From Ulota crispa (lineage: Eukaryota; Streptophyta; Bryopsida; Orthotrichales; Orthotrichaceae), in assembly GCA_963920765.1 (NCBI GenBank), contig OY987243.1, forward strand, positions 28,457,060 through 28,521,059: a stretch of DNA of 64,000 bases, in the 5' to 3' direction. The notes under the pieces are model-generated. The model was not told the origin of the DNA, searched no databases, and saw only the letters and a program-made list of their open reading frames with translations. Position 1 is the stretch's first letter. Each line of letters begins with the position of its first letter. Shown one piece after another: positions 12,781-24,090 of the stretch. The position numbers were made by a program, and so were the translations under genes.

Positions 12781-14211
12781 GCCACAAGCTGAGAGATTCT
12801 AAGAGCAAGGCTATGCCTCCAGTTGAGAGAATCAGTGAACAAGTTGGCTTCTCAGAGAGCTACTAAGGGAATTGAAGGAGCTGGCCCATGCTTAGACTAA
12901 GCTACAAGGATTTTTATAGAGCTGATAGGAGGGCTTGTTCTGGTAGTGGAGTTTTGGTAACAAAACTGGTGAGCTGTGCCTTGAAGGAAAGGAGTCGCTT
13001 TCTTTTGACTATGGGACTCTAATGGACTCATCACTTCCTAACTAGGACTTCTAGAAAGTATGGAAAAGCGGCATTGCCAAGTCTTAATCCAACTTCCTAG
13101 GGGTTAGTAAGACCAAAATACAATGCTAATTGACTCTTCAACTAATGAAAGGGGGGAACTCTAATTTCTAAGAGGATAAGAACCAACACACACAACTCAC
13201 AAGGAAAAGGGATCTTTGAGCTTAGACGTAAAGGCTAATGAGAGCAATGGGAGAAGGAGGCAAGTGACAAGGAGTATAAGTGAAGGTGACCAAAGAAAGA
13301 GAGGTTACAAGTGACAAGAGACCAAAGAGCTAGGATGGAAGTGATGATGGAAGGAGTACAAGTGATGAAAGCAAAAATAACATGAAAGAGATGGGCCCAA
13401 GTAACAAGAGATGGTTTGGGAAGGAGATGAGCCTCCCTTTATACTTTTGGAGGAAGACACCTCGGCCCTCTATCTAGGAGATCCATAGATCCCTTGAAAC
13501 CTACCTAAAATATAAGAAAAACTCAAAATGGATGAAATCTGGATGAAAATGCCATAATTTTTGGAGCGTAGCTCTAAACGACAAATGGATGGTGGCATTA
13601 GATTCCTTGGATCCAAAATAGCTGGTTTTAGTTGTTTCACACCTCCAATTCCAAGCTACAAGGCGTTGAAAATCTTGAATGAAGGGTTAGGGGTGGATGG
13701 ATGAAAAACCAAGAATTGGGAATTTGTCCCAAATTGAGAAATTGACTTCCCAAGGTCTTCCAACATTGTTGGGGAGCCAGGAAACACTCTTTGCTTCTAT
13801 CAATTGGGCTCCAAATGGATGATATCTTGAAATTGAATGTTGCGTGCTTCCTTGAAATTGACTGGATGTCGTCGTTTGATGCCTTGCCGCTATTGAAAAA
13901 ACTTGCAACTTGGGGGATCTTCATAAATCCTTGAGAAAATCTTCCATGAATTTTGGTGGCATTTTATTGCCATTTTTCAACCTCCTTTGACCGCAGTTGA
14001 CTAGTAACCTTGCAGGGTTGACTACTTGGAATCACGCTCTTTGAGAAGCGGAAGGTCTTGGAAACCTTGGGTATAGACACACCAACTTGATATTGTGACG
14101 TGAACCGGATGATGTGGCGCTTGGCCATGGCATAACTAATCTACTCCTAAACTAACCTTCTCTAATTAAGTTAGTGGGGACTTTTAGAGGAGATCTCAAG
14201 CCCCTAATAGC

Positions 14212-14338
14212 CAAGGCATTTTTTTCTGGCAAAAACTGACACCCTTGACAGATTTTTGCAAATTACAGATTGTCCCTCCTTTTTTCCACTAATTTGCTAT
14301 TGACTTCTAGAACTCTTTTGCCAGAAAAATATGCCCTG
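14212..14338. mobile_element. hAT-type MITE inside E1 (127 bp)
   Basis: The ends are CAAGGCATTTTTTTCTGGCA and, inverted, CAGGGCATATTTTTCTGGCA, each continuing with AAA. The flanking octamers CTAATAGC (14204-14211) and CTAGTAGC (14339-14346) match at 7 of 8 positions. An 8-bp duplication with CARGG ends is the hAT pattern. It inserted between two tandem copies of an E1 segment containing TAGTGGGGACTTTT. Confidence 0.75.
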
Positions 14339-14637
14339 CTAGTAGCAATTTCCTAAACTAACCCTCTCTAATTAGGTTAGTGGGGACTTTTGGAGGGGAT
14401 CCCAAACCCCTAGTGGGCGTATCACTCAAACTCACTAAAAACTACTAAATTTCATTAAGTCACTCCTAATGACTTACCAAATGGAGTAGGGTAAATGGCA
14501 TAGTGCTAGCCAATTGGTCTAATTAATTTAAATCAACATAAATGGCTATTCCACTTATACTAATTTAATATCAAAACTAAGTAAAATAGAAAAGAAATTC
14601 AGGACTTCTAGTGCTAAATTTGGGACTCATAGAGAGT

Positions 14638-15472
14638 TCATAATTTTGCTCATAGTACTGCGTTTGACTTTCATAGTCTTATGTCTACATTTCTCTCTTT
14701 ATACATTTATAGATATTGTAAGAATCATGGAGTACAAGGGCAAAAACTACATCACATGTTGAAAAAACAAAGATGTCCATTTTTTAAATGTTTTTGAAAA
14801 TCATGTTTTTTTGCAAAAAGAGATATCAATGCAATATGTACTTAACCAAGTGAAAATTTAGAGATGTGTTTTAATGGACCATAGCTAGTGCCAAATTCCT
14901 AAACAGACAAAGGTCTTTGTGGCACTGCAATCTATATACTTTCTAATGATTAAGAGATTTTTGGTGGTGATTGAATGATCACTCAAAGCATGACCTAAGT
15001 GATCCTTAACCCTTTGCTATCCCAAGGAACAAAATACGTCTATTATCTTATATATTTGAAAGTTGTAAAGTTTGTTGATTAGTTTAACCTCTAAAAAACC
15101 ATGGATACTTTTTTGCAAGAAAATCTCAGAAACTGACAACTTTTAGTGCATTGCCAACAATTTAAAATGATGTCATAAACCTACAATGTACATGGCCATA
15201 ATGATCCATAATGATGAAGACATTCTGATAACAAAGACATCCTTCAAAACCAAAGTCCAAACATGGACTGAGTAAACCCATATCAAGGGATCTTCGTTGA
15301 GGCAATTTCCAGGAGCCAAATAGCTATGGAGTACTTTCTAATTAATGTTCTTCACTTTCTGGCATGGTATTTGATTGTGTACTTTGGAAAGTTCAAAATT
15401 AGTTAAACATGTCAAATTAGATTGATTGAAGCTCTTATCCTAAACCATAAGCTTCAACCACGTTCCAAAGCA
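14638..15472. other. AT-rich spacer between E1 and the copia element
   Basis: No gene or element boundary was recognised in this stretch. Confidence 0.5.
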
Positions 15473-15477
15473 CATTA

Positions 15478-15694
15478 TGTTGACATATGATCCAAATCCA
15501 TAGTTAGGGTTTCATCTGTCCATGTTTTTCATTCATCCATTAGGTCACGCTACGTCCATTAGGTCATGTCACGCAACTATATATGAGGGTCTTGTTCACT
15601 CAGTACTCTTGTCAGTCAGGATCAAAATAGACAGTGTAGAATACACTAAGGCTCCAGCAGATTAGACACTGTAGGATACATTAAGATTACAACA
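15478..15694 (+). repeat. copia 5' LTR
   Basis: 217 bp, TG...CA. It contains two closely spaced CCATTAGGTCA motifs and a TATATAT sequence near 15573 that can serve as the promoter TATA box. It is followed at once by the primer-binding site. Confidence 0.93.
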
Positions 15695-15706
15695 TGGTAT
15701 TAGTGC
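15695..15706 (+). promoter_or_regulatory. primer-binding site (initiator tRNA-Met)
   Basis: TGGTATTAGTGC directly follows the 5' LTR. It matches the plant initiator tRNA-Met complement TGGTATCAGAGC at 10 of 12 positions, which is standard for plant LTR elements. The two changes are consistent with decay. Confidence 0.8.
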
Positions 15707-15882
15707 AAGCCGCGAAGTAGCTGTTGCGCTCAGCTTCCAATCCTTGATACGTGCCAAAGCACACAATCACACCTCCTTCATTATTGATCTCTATCATCGA
15801 TACTGTTCTACTCAGATAATAGTTGTCCTCATTTTCTTTCCGCCGCACTCTGTATCTCCTCTTTCTTTGTCTTAGCTCCATC

Positions 15883-16740
15883 ATGGACCCTACAATGCGT
15901 GATATTCTTGAGTCCATGAAACTTGCAGGCTCATCCAATTACATCCTCTAGCGCTACAAGATCAAAATGTTACTGGCTCAAGAGGGCCTCTGGCACCATA
16001 TGCTAACACCGGCTCCTCCACATCCCGCAGCCGCGCCGTCTAGCGGCTCCTCGTTTGCCATCACCGGCAAGGAGATTGCCTTTGAAGCCAACTTGACTCC
16101 TCAACACGACCCCAGCTCCGCGTCCAAGGACAACCGACGCGTTGACAACTCTCGTCACCGCATAACTTGCATCATCATTGCACTAGTGAGAGACACGATC
16201 CCATTAAGCATTGTTCACCTCAAGGACCCACATCAGATCTGGATACGTCTAGAGAGCATGTGTAATGTTAATAGCTTGTCCCGTCGTCTAGCCCTTAAAG
16301 AAAAGTTTTACTCCTTACGTTTTGCCCTAAATTGCAAAGTAGTTGATTGTCTACAAGAAATCAACTCAATTACCACACAATTAGTTGGCTTAGGGGCCCA
16401 GATCTCTGATGAGGACTTAGTAGATTAGACAACCACCAGCTTACCTAGAAGCTGGTCAATCTTCCGCCGAATTCAGCAACGGATGGTATTGTCTCCAACC
16501 TTTGCAATACTCAAAGGACTTCTCTTGCAGGAAGAGCATAGTCAGACTCTGCATGCTACAGACAAAGAAGTCAACTACACTTGCAACTTCACACTGCAAG
16601 GAGGTGGCCGTGGCCGTGTCCGCGGTGGACGCAACTACAACTCTAGCCAAACACCTCAACCGAGATGCACCCCAGTCGTTTTGACCAACTCCATTTAGTG
16701 TCACAAGTGTGGGAAGTATGGACATTTTGCCTGTAATTGT
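15883..16740 (+). pseudogene. copia gag (capsid and zinc knuckle), broken
   Basis: Starts at ATG 15883 (MDPTMRDILESMK). The frame runs through a UBN2-type capsid region and a Gly/Arg-rich nucleic-acid-binding stretch (about 16600-16640) to a CCHC zinc knuckle, CHKCGKYGHFACNC (16699-16740). In-frame TAG stops occur at 15949-15951 (in NYIL*RYK, where the family has Trp), 16426-16428 and 16696-16698. No frameshift is needed in this part. The protein would have formed the virus-like particle and packaged the RNA. Confidence 0.85.
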
Positions 16741-17948
16741 GAACAAGCTACACTTGAGGAGCAACTCATCCACATCACAGCTCAAATCGCCAAGATCAAG
16801 TCCGATTGCATGCGTGCCATCAACGTCTCTGAAATTGTGGAGGATGGCAATGCACCAACCAACACCGACCCATATGACGACGTTGCGCACGCTCAAGACT
16901 GCATCTCCGCCTTTGGAGGAGACAAGCCATACAAGACTGTAAATGCCTACATCACTAATTCACATCACGAGATCGTTAACGTCTGCCTCACCACCAACGA
17001 TGTTGAAGAACCATGGTTTCTCAACTCTAGAGCATTGTCCCACGTTACTGGGAACCACCATATCCTCACCAACATCATCCCAACAACCATCGCCAATATC
17101 AAAACTGCAGGCGGCCATCTCCTAGGGGTAGCAGGAAAAGGCAGCGTAGAAACTGTTGGTGTCAATGGTGCAATAAAGATGATCACCAATATTCTCTATG
17201 TCCCTTGTGTCACCACTAACCTACTCTCAGCTGGAAAACGCACTGATTTGGGCTACAAAATCTTGTTCACATCTCACCAATGTCTCATTTATGACAACAA
17301 AATCTCAAATCAAGTATTCCTCTACGAGCAACGTGACACCCACAACAAGCTATATTGACTAAAAAACAAAGAACACTTCCTCCTTGACATTTGCTCTTGC
17401 TTGCCACCTCTTGTCAATGCAACCCAGAGCTCTATTGCTTGCGAGCACCACAATTGCACTAACACAGTACAAGGTAGATCCATGGCACAAGCAGGTGGGA
17501 CACCTCAACTTTCAATTGCTGTATCACATGACAAATCAAGCACTAGTCACAAGTACTCCACGACTTCCTTTTACTCAGCATTTGTGCAATTCCTACATGT
17601 TAGGCAAAATATCCAAGGAGAAAATCCCAAAAACCCAAACTATAGCCACGTCCAAACCTCTCCAGCTTATACACAGCAACTTGTGTGGTCCAATGCTCAC
17701 ACCATCACAAACTGGCAGTAGATACAACCTGACATTCATAGATGACTACTCCCGGAAGACTTGGCTCTATTTCCTTGTGGAAAAATTCCAAACCTTAGCA
17801 GCCTTTCAAAAATTCCAGAAACTAGTTGAAAATAAAACAAAATCCAAGCTCTATGCACAGACCGTGGAGGGGAATACATTTCCCAGGAATTCTCTGACTA
17901 CTGTAAAACAAAAAGGATCCACCAACAACTTATAGCAAGTTACTCCCT
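16741..17948 (+). pseudogene. copia protease and first part of integrase, broken
   Basis: The gag frame continues into the protease. The family active site DSGA reads NSRA here (WFLNSRALSHVTGN), so the catalytic Asp is now Asn. A TGA at 17356-17358 stands where LYWL is expected. A frameshift follows, then integrase: WHKQVGHLN for the zinc-binding His pair, CNSY in place of the family CxxC, and HSNLCGP in place of HSDLCGP, so the first catalytic Asp is also Asn. The second Asp region, FIDDYSRKTW, is preserved. A further frameshift precedes RGGEYISQEF, which carries the catalytic Glu region. The frame then ends where E2 inserted. Confidence 0.85.
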
Positions 17949-18755
17949 GTGAGTGCTCAAACCTCCCCCTCAAGAAGTAAGCGCAAGCACAACCAAGTTC
18001 TAACAAAACTGGGGAATGAGTTATAATAGCAAGAGGGTGGGTTTGGTTGTAGATTTCCAACTAAAGATGCCTTCCAAGCAATGGATCTTTACTAACAAGC
18101 CTACAACATACAATGATGAACAAAGAAGAGGACAATCTACCTAGTATTTTACACATTGGATTTTGTGGCTAATTGCAATGGAAACATAAGTAATCATATC
18201 TAGTCATGGGGGTTCGCATACCCTACATCTTGATTGTGAATGGCCTCCATCCTTCCGTAATATGGTGGTGCTGAATCAACCGTGTGGTGGCTCTATTCTA
18301 GGAACAAATAATCTCAACACTCTAGTGGGCGGCTAAATTAGCTCTTCCTCTGGTACTAGCTTAGGCTATAGCCGTATGACAAATAATCACAATATAAGTT
18401 GGTTTCCAAGTTCCAAGATTGAGGAGGAACTCTCCTAATTTGGGTAAGTGGGATAATATCCTTAGTTCAAAGAATGGTTCCTAGCTTTACTAATAACACA
18501 ATATGACGGCTATCAGTTCATGTGCCCTTCATGATGCAAGTTTTTAATCCAAACAAGAAGGGGATCTCTTTGTAGTTTGGAGTGTAGATTAGTGAATATG
18601 ATAATCCAAGAGTTGGTGTGGTATCTAAGTGTTTCCCTCCTTTTTCTTAAAAGTCAAGAAATCATTGAAATTGTTAGGCTAAACCTACTAGTCCCCCAAA
18701 GGACAAGGCTCCGAAGTTTGAGTCAGGGTTGAGGTTCCCAGCTCAAGTATTGGCA

Positions 18756-18835
18756 GGCTTGGGTATCGATAGGCTCGGGTATTGGTAGGCCCAGGTATTG
18801 GTAGGCCCGGGTATTGGTAAGCCCGAGTATTGATA
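18756..18835. repeat. five-copy 16-bp tandem repeat in E2
   Basis: Exactly five 16-bp units, such as GGCTCGGGTATTGGTA and GGCCCGGGTATTGGTA, with mostly transition differences. It lies just before the large E2 minisatellite. Confidence 0.85.
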
Positions 18836-18859
18836 AGCCGATTGAGAGGGCCCCGCGGG

Positions 18860-20110
18860 TCCGATGCTGGCTATTGCAGTTAGTGGCCTTGAAGGCCACA
18901 ATCAGGAGCTTGCCAAGAGGCTAGTGAGCTCAAGGGGCACGCTGAGAATGCCAAGAGACAAGGACTAGCATATTGGTGGGAGCTTCAAGGAATCGCTGAG
19001 AATGCCGAGAGGTTGGTGGCCATCAGTTGGTGGGAGCTACGGAAATTTGCTGAAAGGCTGGTGGCTAGCAGACTCGTGTGAGCTCAAGGGGTCGTCAAGA
19101 ATGTTGAGAGGTCATGCAGCTAGCAAACTCAAGGTGAGCTATAAGAATTTGCCAAGGGCTGGTGATTAGCAGATTGATGTGAGCTACAGGAATTTGTAGA
19201 GAGGCTAGTGAGCTAGCAGCTGGCATGAGCTTGAAGGATTGCTGGGGATGCCGAGAGGCTGGTGGCCAGCAGCTAGTGTGACCTATGGGAATTTGCCAAG
19301 AGGTTGGAGGCTAGTAGCTGGAGGAGCTTGCAAATTGATGTGAGCTGCGGGAGTTTGATGAGAGGCTAGTGGCCAACAGCTGGTGTGAGCTACGGGAATT
19401 TGATGGGAGATAGGGGTTAACAGCTGAGGGAGCTTGCAGACTAATGTGAGCTACAGGAATTTGATGAGAGGCTAGTGAGCTAGCAGCTAGTGTGAGCTCA
19501 AGGGGTTGCTGAGAATGCCGAGATTGATGTGAGCTACAGGAATTCGATGAGAAGCTGGTGAGCTAGCAATTGGTGTAAGCTCAAGGGGTTGCTGAGAATG
19601 CCGAGAGGTGAGGCGGCTAGCAGATTGTGGTGAGCTACTAGAATTTGATGGGAGACAAGGGTTGACAGACTTGAGGTGAGCTACTGGAATTTGCCGAAAG
19701 ATGGTGAACTAGCAGACTGATGTGAGCTACAAGAATTTGTGAGAGACAGGGCTAGCAGCTAAGGTGAGCTCACAAACTGAGGTGAGCTATGGGAATTTGA
19801 TGGAGAACAAGGCTAATAGACTCAAGGTGAGCTCACAGACTGATGTGAGCTATGAGAATTTGAGGGAGACATGGGCTAATAGACTCAAAGTGAGCTACAG
19901 GAATTTGCCAAGAGGTTAGAGGCTAGCAGGCTAATGTGAGCCTCAAGGGGTTGCTGAGAATGCCAACAGGTCAAGCAGTTAGCAGACTGAGGTGAGCTAC
20001 GAGAACTTGCCAAGAGCTGGTGAACTAGCAGCTAGTGTGAGCTTGAGGGATTGCTGAGAATGCCGCAAGGTCAAGCGGCTAGCAGACTGATGTGAGCACA
20101 AAGGTTGGTG
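18860..20110. repeat. E2 minisatellite, about 40-46-bp units
   Basis: Degenerate units alternate between GTGAGCTACAGGAATTTGAT and GTGAGCTCAAGGGGTTGCTG types, joined by GCTAGCAG and CCGAGAGG motifs. Only the GTGAGCT core resembles the E1 array, so the two elements carry independently evolved arrays in the same place. Confidence 0.75.
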
Positions 20111-21786
20111 TCTGGTGGGGGCCTTGGCAGAAGGGTCTCTATCACTCGTCTAGACAAACTCAAAAGCAAGGGCAAGCCACTTAGCTAAGGGAGTTTGTTT
20201 AGCAAGATGACTTCTTAGAGAGTTCCAAGATAATCAAGAGAGCTAGCCAAAGCTGAGCTCAAAGGATTCTAATAGAGTTGCTAGGAGGGCTTGTTTTGGT
20301 AAGAAGGTCTAAGTTCTAGTAGAGAATTGGTATGCCAACCGATACATGAGAAGTTCCTTCTATTCTAATGAGACTCAAGCACTAAAACTTCTAGGAAGTG
20401 TGGAAAAGCGGCATTGCCAGTTATAATCCAACTTCCTAGGGGTTAGTAAGAGAAACACAAATGATAACTAGCCAAGGGCTCTTGCCACTTGCTAAGGGTG
20501 CTCAACACTTCTTTAAACTCTAAGATACTATCACCTAAGGTAGGGAGAAGGTCTCCCACTAAGGTGAGACCAAAGAAAGGGGGAACCACAAGGTTTTGCT
20601 AAAGAAAGGAAGGATACAAAAGTGGTGACAAGTGACAAGTGGTCTAGAACAAGGGAGAGTGATAAGTGATGATGGAAAAGAATACAAGTGATAAGAAGAG
20701 TACAAGTGATGGTAAGGGGCCTAAAAACAAGAAAGTGATGGTTTGGAAGGACGTGAGTCTCCCTTTATACATTTGGGGGAGGACACCTTGGCCCTCTATC
20801 TAGGAGATCCATAGATCCCTTGAAATCTACCTAAAATCTAAGAAAAACTCAAAATGGATGAAATCTGGATGAATTTTCCATAACTTTTGGAGCGTAGCTC
20901 CAAACAACAAATGGATGGTGGCATTGGATTCCTTGGACCCAAAATAGTTGGTTTTGGTTGTTCACACTTCCAATTCCAAGCTACAAGGCATCGGGAATCT
21001 TGAATGAAGGGTTAGGAGTGGATGGATGAAAAACCCAAAATTGGGAATTCATCCCAAATTGAGAAATTGACTTCTTGAGGTCTTTCAATGTTGTAGGAGG
21101 AGCCGGAAAACACTCCTTGCTTTTGTCAGTTGGGCTCCAAATGGATGATATCTTGAAATTGGATGTCGCACGCCTTCTTGAAATTGGATGTCGCACGCCT
21201 TCTTGAAATTGGATGGATGTCGTCGTTTGATACCTTGCCGCTATCAAAACAACTTGAAACTTGGGGGATTGTCATAAATCCTTGAGAAAGTCTTTTAGGA
21301 ATTTTGGTGGCATTTTATTGTCATCCTTCAACCTCCTTTCATTGAGATTGACTAGTAGACTTGCAGAGTTGACCGCTTGGAATCACGCTCTCTAAGGAGC
21401 AAAAGGTGTTGGAAACCTTGGGTATGGATGTACCACATGTTGTTGTTGATAGTTGTCAGGTTGGAAACTCATGATGTAGTCGTTGGCCATGGCGTAACAA
21501 ATCTACTCCTAAACTAACCTTTTCTAATTAGGTTAGTGGGGACTTTTGGAGGGGATCCCAAGCCCCAAGTATGTGTATTGCTCAAACTAACTAAAAACTA
21601 CTAATTCTCACTAAATCACTCCTCATGACTTACCAAATGGAGTAGGGTAAATGGCGTACCGCTAACTATTTGGGCTAACTAATCTAAATCAAAATAAATG
21701 GCTATTCCACTTATATTGATGTAATTTCAAAGCTAAGTAAAACAAAAAATAAATTCAGGACTCCTGGTGCTGAATTTGAGATTCAC

Positions 21787-24055
21787 ACTCCCTCCACCAA
21801 AACGATATAACCGAGCGGAATGCCAAAATGGTGAATTACATTCAGAATAGATCCTCCACCAAAACACTTCACCTCATTACTCCAGAAGAAGCCTATACAG
21901 GTATCAAACCCAACATCAGCCATTTTAGGATAATAGGCTGTGTTGCCTACTGTCATATTCCAGAATGTAAAAGAAGAAAAATTGATCCAATTTCTTTTCC
22001 TATCCTATTCATAGGACATGATGAACAAAATAAGGCCTACCGGTGCTACAACCCTGCAACCCATACCATTGTCATCAGTCGTGATGTCTGTTTCGATGAA
22101 ACAAACTTTGATTCCTAGTGCTTAGAGTCCACCAAACCCCTCCATGACAAAATCCTAGGAAGGCCCAACACCAAAACTCCACCAAGTCCCAATCCAATAC
22201 TCCAATTCCCTAAAACACCTAGTAACACTCTTAACCTTCCCACAACATCACCCTACAAGTCCAACAACAAGACATAGGAGAACCAAACCCCAGAAAACAA
22301 CCCTAGTTTCCTGCAGCCTCCCAAACCAACACCGCTCTGATGGTCCATCAGACCTCAAGATCAAAACGTGCGACTTGACGGGTAAGACTTGTATGTCACC
22401 ACAGAAAATCTAGAATCCTGCCTATTATTGCAATCACCTAAAGACGCAACTCTCAATGATACAGAACCGCTCACATTTTGTCAAGCCTCCCAAGATCCTG
22501 ACTGGAAACTAGCAATGAAAGAAGAAATAGATTCCATCAATAAAAATGAGACCTGAACCCTAGACACCCTACCACAAGGGAAATGGGCCATCACCTGTAA
22601 ATAGATCTACAAACTCAAACTTGGTTGTAATGGAGAACCCAATTGCAAAAAGGTGCAATTGGTCGCTTGTGGCTTTGAGCAAACTCATGGCATAGATTTC
22701 ACAAAAACTTTTGCGCCAGTAATTAAATGGGCCACCATCAAGACCATAATAGCCACTGCATCAACAAAAGCCTGGAGTATGCACCATATGGATGTTAGGA
22801 CTGCCTTTCTAAATGGGTACATGAAAGAGCAAGTGTACATGCAACAGCCACCGGGTTTTGAAGTCATTGGCCAAGGGCAGAAAGTATGTAAATTGAACAA
22901 GTCATTATATGGCCTAAAACAACGCTCTAGAGCCTGGTACAAAAGGATTGACATAGCCCTAGAATAGTTAGGCTTACAACGCAGCACCTTTGATGGAAAT
23001 CTATACTTCACGCACAAAGACAGGGATACCCTTATCCTCATGCTCTATGTAGATGACCTATTCATCACAAGAAGTTCACAAGAACTCATAGTTTGGTTGA
23101 AAAACTTCTTGCACACACAATTTGAAATGTATTTGGGAAGAGTTAGAAGATACCTCGGAATATCCTTCACAACCTCCCCCACAGCACCTTCCTGCATCAA
23201 CGAGATTACACCAGATCCATCCTCCAACAAGCAGGCATGCACTCCTACAAATCAGCCTCCATATCCTTACCCGAAGGTCAAGTACTAGAAGCCAACATGA
23301 ACACACCTTACATAGACATCACAGACTACTGCCGCCTTGGAGGAAAACTCATCTTCCTTACAGTGACTAGATCTGATATAGCGTACGCAATGAGTAGGGT
23401 CAGCTCATACATGACAAATCTACCAACCTCACACCTAGATGCTGTGAAACATATCCTACATTACCTTCAAGGAACCCTAGACTTTGGGGTACACTACAAA
23501 GCTAGAGAAGACACAAATGTCATTGGATTCACTGATGCAAATTGAAGGTCCTGCACAGAAACACAAAAATCCACCGGAGCGTACCTCTTCACCTTAGTCG
23601 GGGGACCAATAAGCTGGCAATCAAAAAAACAACCCACATTGTCTAAATAATCCACAAAGTCTGAGTACTGATCATTGAGTGATGGTGCCGAGGAAGCCGT
23701 CTAGCTCCGACGCCTCACCCTTGAGCTATAGCCAATACCATCCTCACTGAATCTTCTCCAAACCAACACACCAAATTCCAAAGCCTTTCCTCCTATTACA
23801 ATTTTTTGTGATAATCAAGCAACCATAAAAATGTCACATAACCCAGTGTTCCACGCAAGATCCAAACATATTGAAATCCAATATCATTTTGTGCACGAAA
23901 GAATCTTAGAAGGTGAAATAGCTTTGCAATATATTATAACCAACAATCAGCTTACTGATACGCTAACAAAATAGGTGGGAAAAATCAAATTCAAACAGCA
24001 CCAAATGGCCTTGGGGATGAAAAGCCTTGCCTCACTCAAAACCCTAGTCTGAAAC
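21787..24055 (+). pseudogene. copia integrase end, reverse transcriptase and RNase H, broken
   Basis: After E2 the integrase resumes at ITERNAK and jumps to MVNYIQNRSSTK, so about 35 family residues are missing. The C-terminal integrase part follows (TPEEAYTG, ISRDVCFDE). The reverse transcriptase carries MDVRTAFLNG, CKLNKSLYGLKQ and an intact YVDD (near 23045). RNase H follows with TQKSTGAYLF, SKSEY-like and FCDNQATIKM segments. Stops fall at conserved Trp positions (about 22555 TGA, 22603 TAG, 23544 TGA, 23703 TAG) and elsewhere (22965 TAG). One frameshift lies between about 23150 and 23200. Confidence 0.88.
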
Positions 24056-24090
24056 TAGTTTCAACCAAACCAGTAGACTCTACAATCAAA

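Larger units (their letters stand above)
10469..14630. mobile_element. E1: unclassified TIR element with internal minisatellite
   Basis: The element starts GTGAGTGCTCAAAC and ends, read inverted, ATGAGTCCCAAAT, giving imperfect short terminal inverted repeats. Flanking 7-mers are GGAGGGT (10462-10468) and AGAGAGT (14631-14637). They differ by two G-to-A transitions and are best read as a decayed 7-bp target duplication. Order inside: about 750 bp of unique left flank, a minisatellite of roughly 41-bp units (about 11270-12780), then about 1.8 kb of right flank. Left and right flanks match E2 (17949-21786) closely, including GTGTGGAAAAGCGGCATTGC and the segment around 13490. No transposase was seen, so it is probably non-autonomous. 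The superfamily is unknown. Confidence 0.7.
17949..21786. mobile_element. E2: second copy of the E1-type element, inside copia integrase
   Basis: The ends GTGAGTGCTCAAAC and, inverted, GTGAATCTCAAAT give short terminal inverted repeats. A perfect 7-bp target duplication, ACTCCCT, flanks it (17942-17948 and 21787-21793). The first 750 bp and last 1.4 kb match E1 closely. The centre differs: a 16-bp repeat (18756-18835), then a minisatellite of about 40-46-bp units (about 18860-20110). No open transposase frame was found. Copia coding sequence resumes directly after the right duplication, which proves the insertion and its limits. Confidence 0.85.

Noticed and set aside
13637..13924. Minus-strand frame in E1 with a similar frame in E2 (20981-21247)
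   Set aside because: The similarity is explained by overall E1/E2 homology. Starts, ends and frames differ, and no domain is recognisable.
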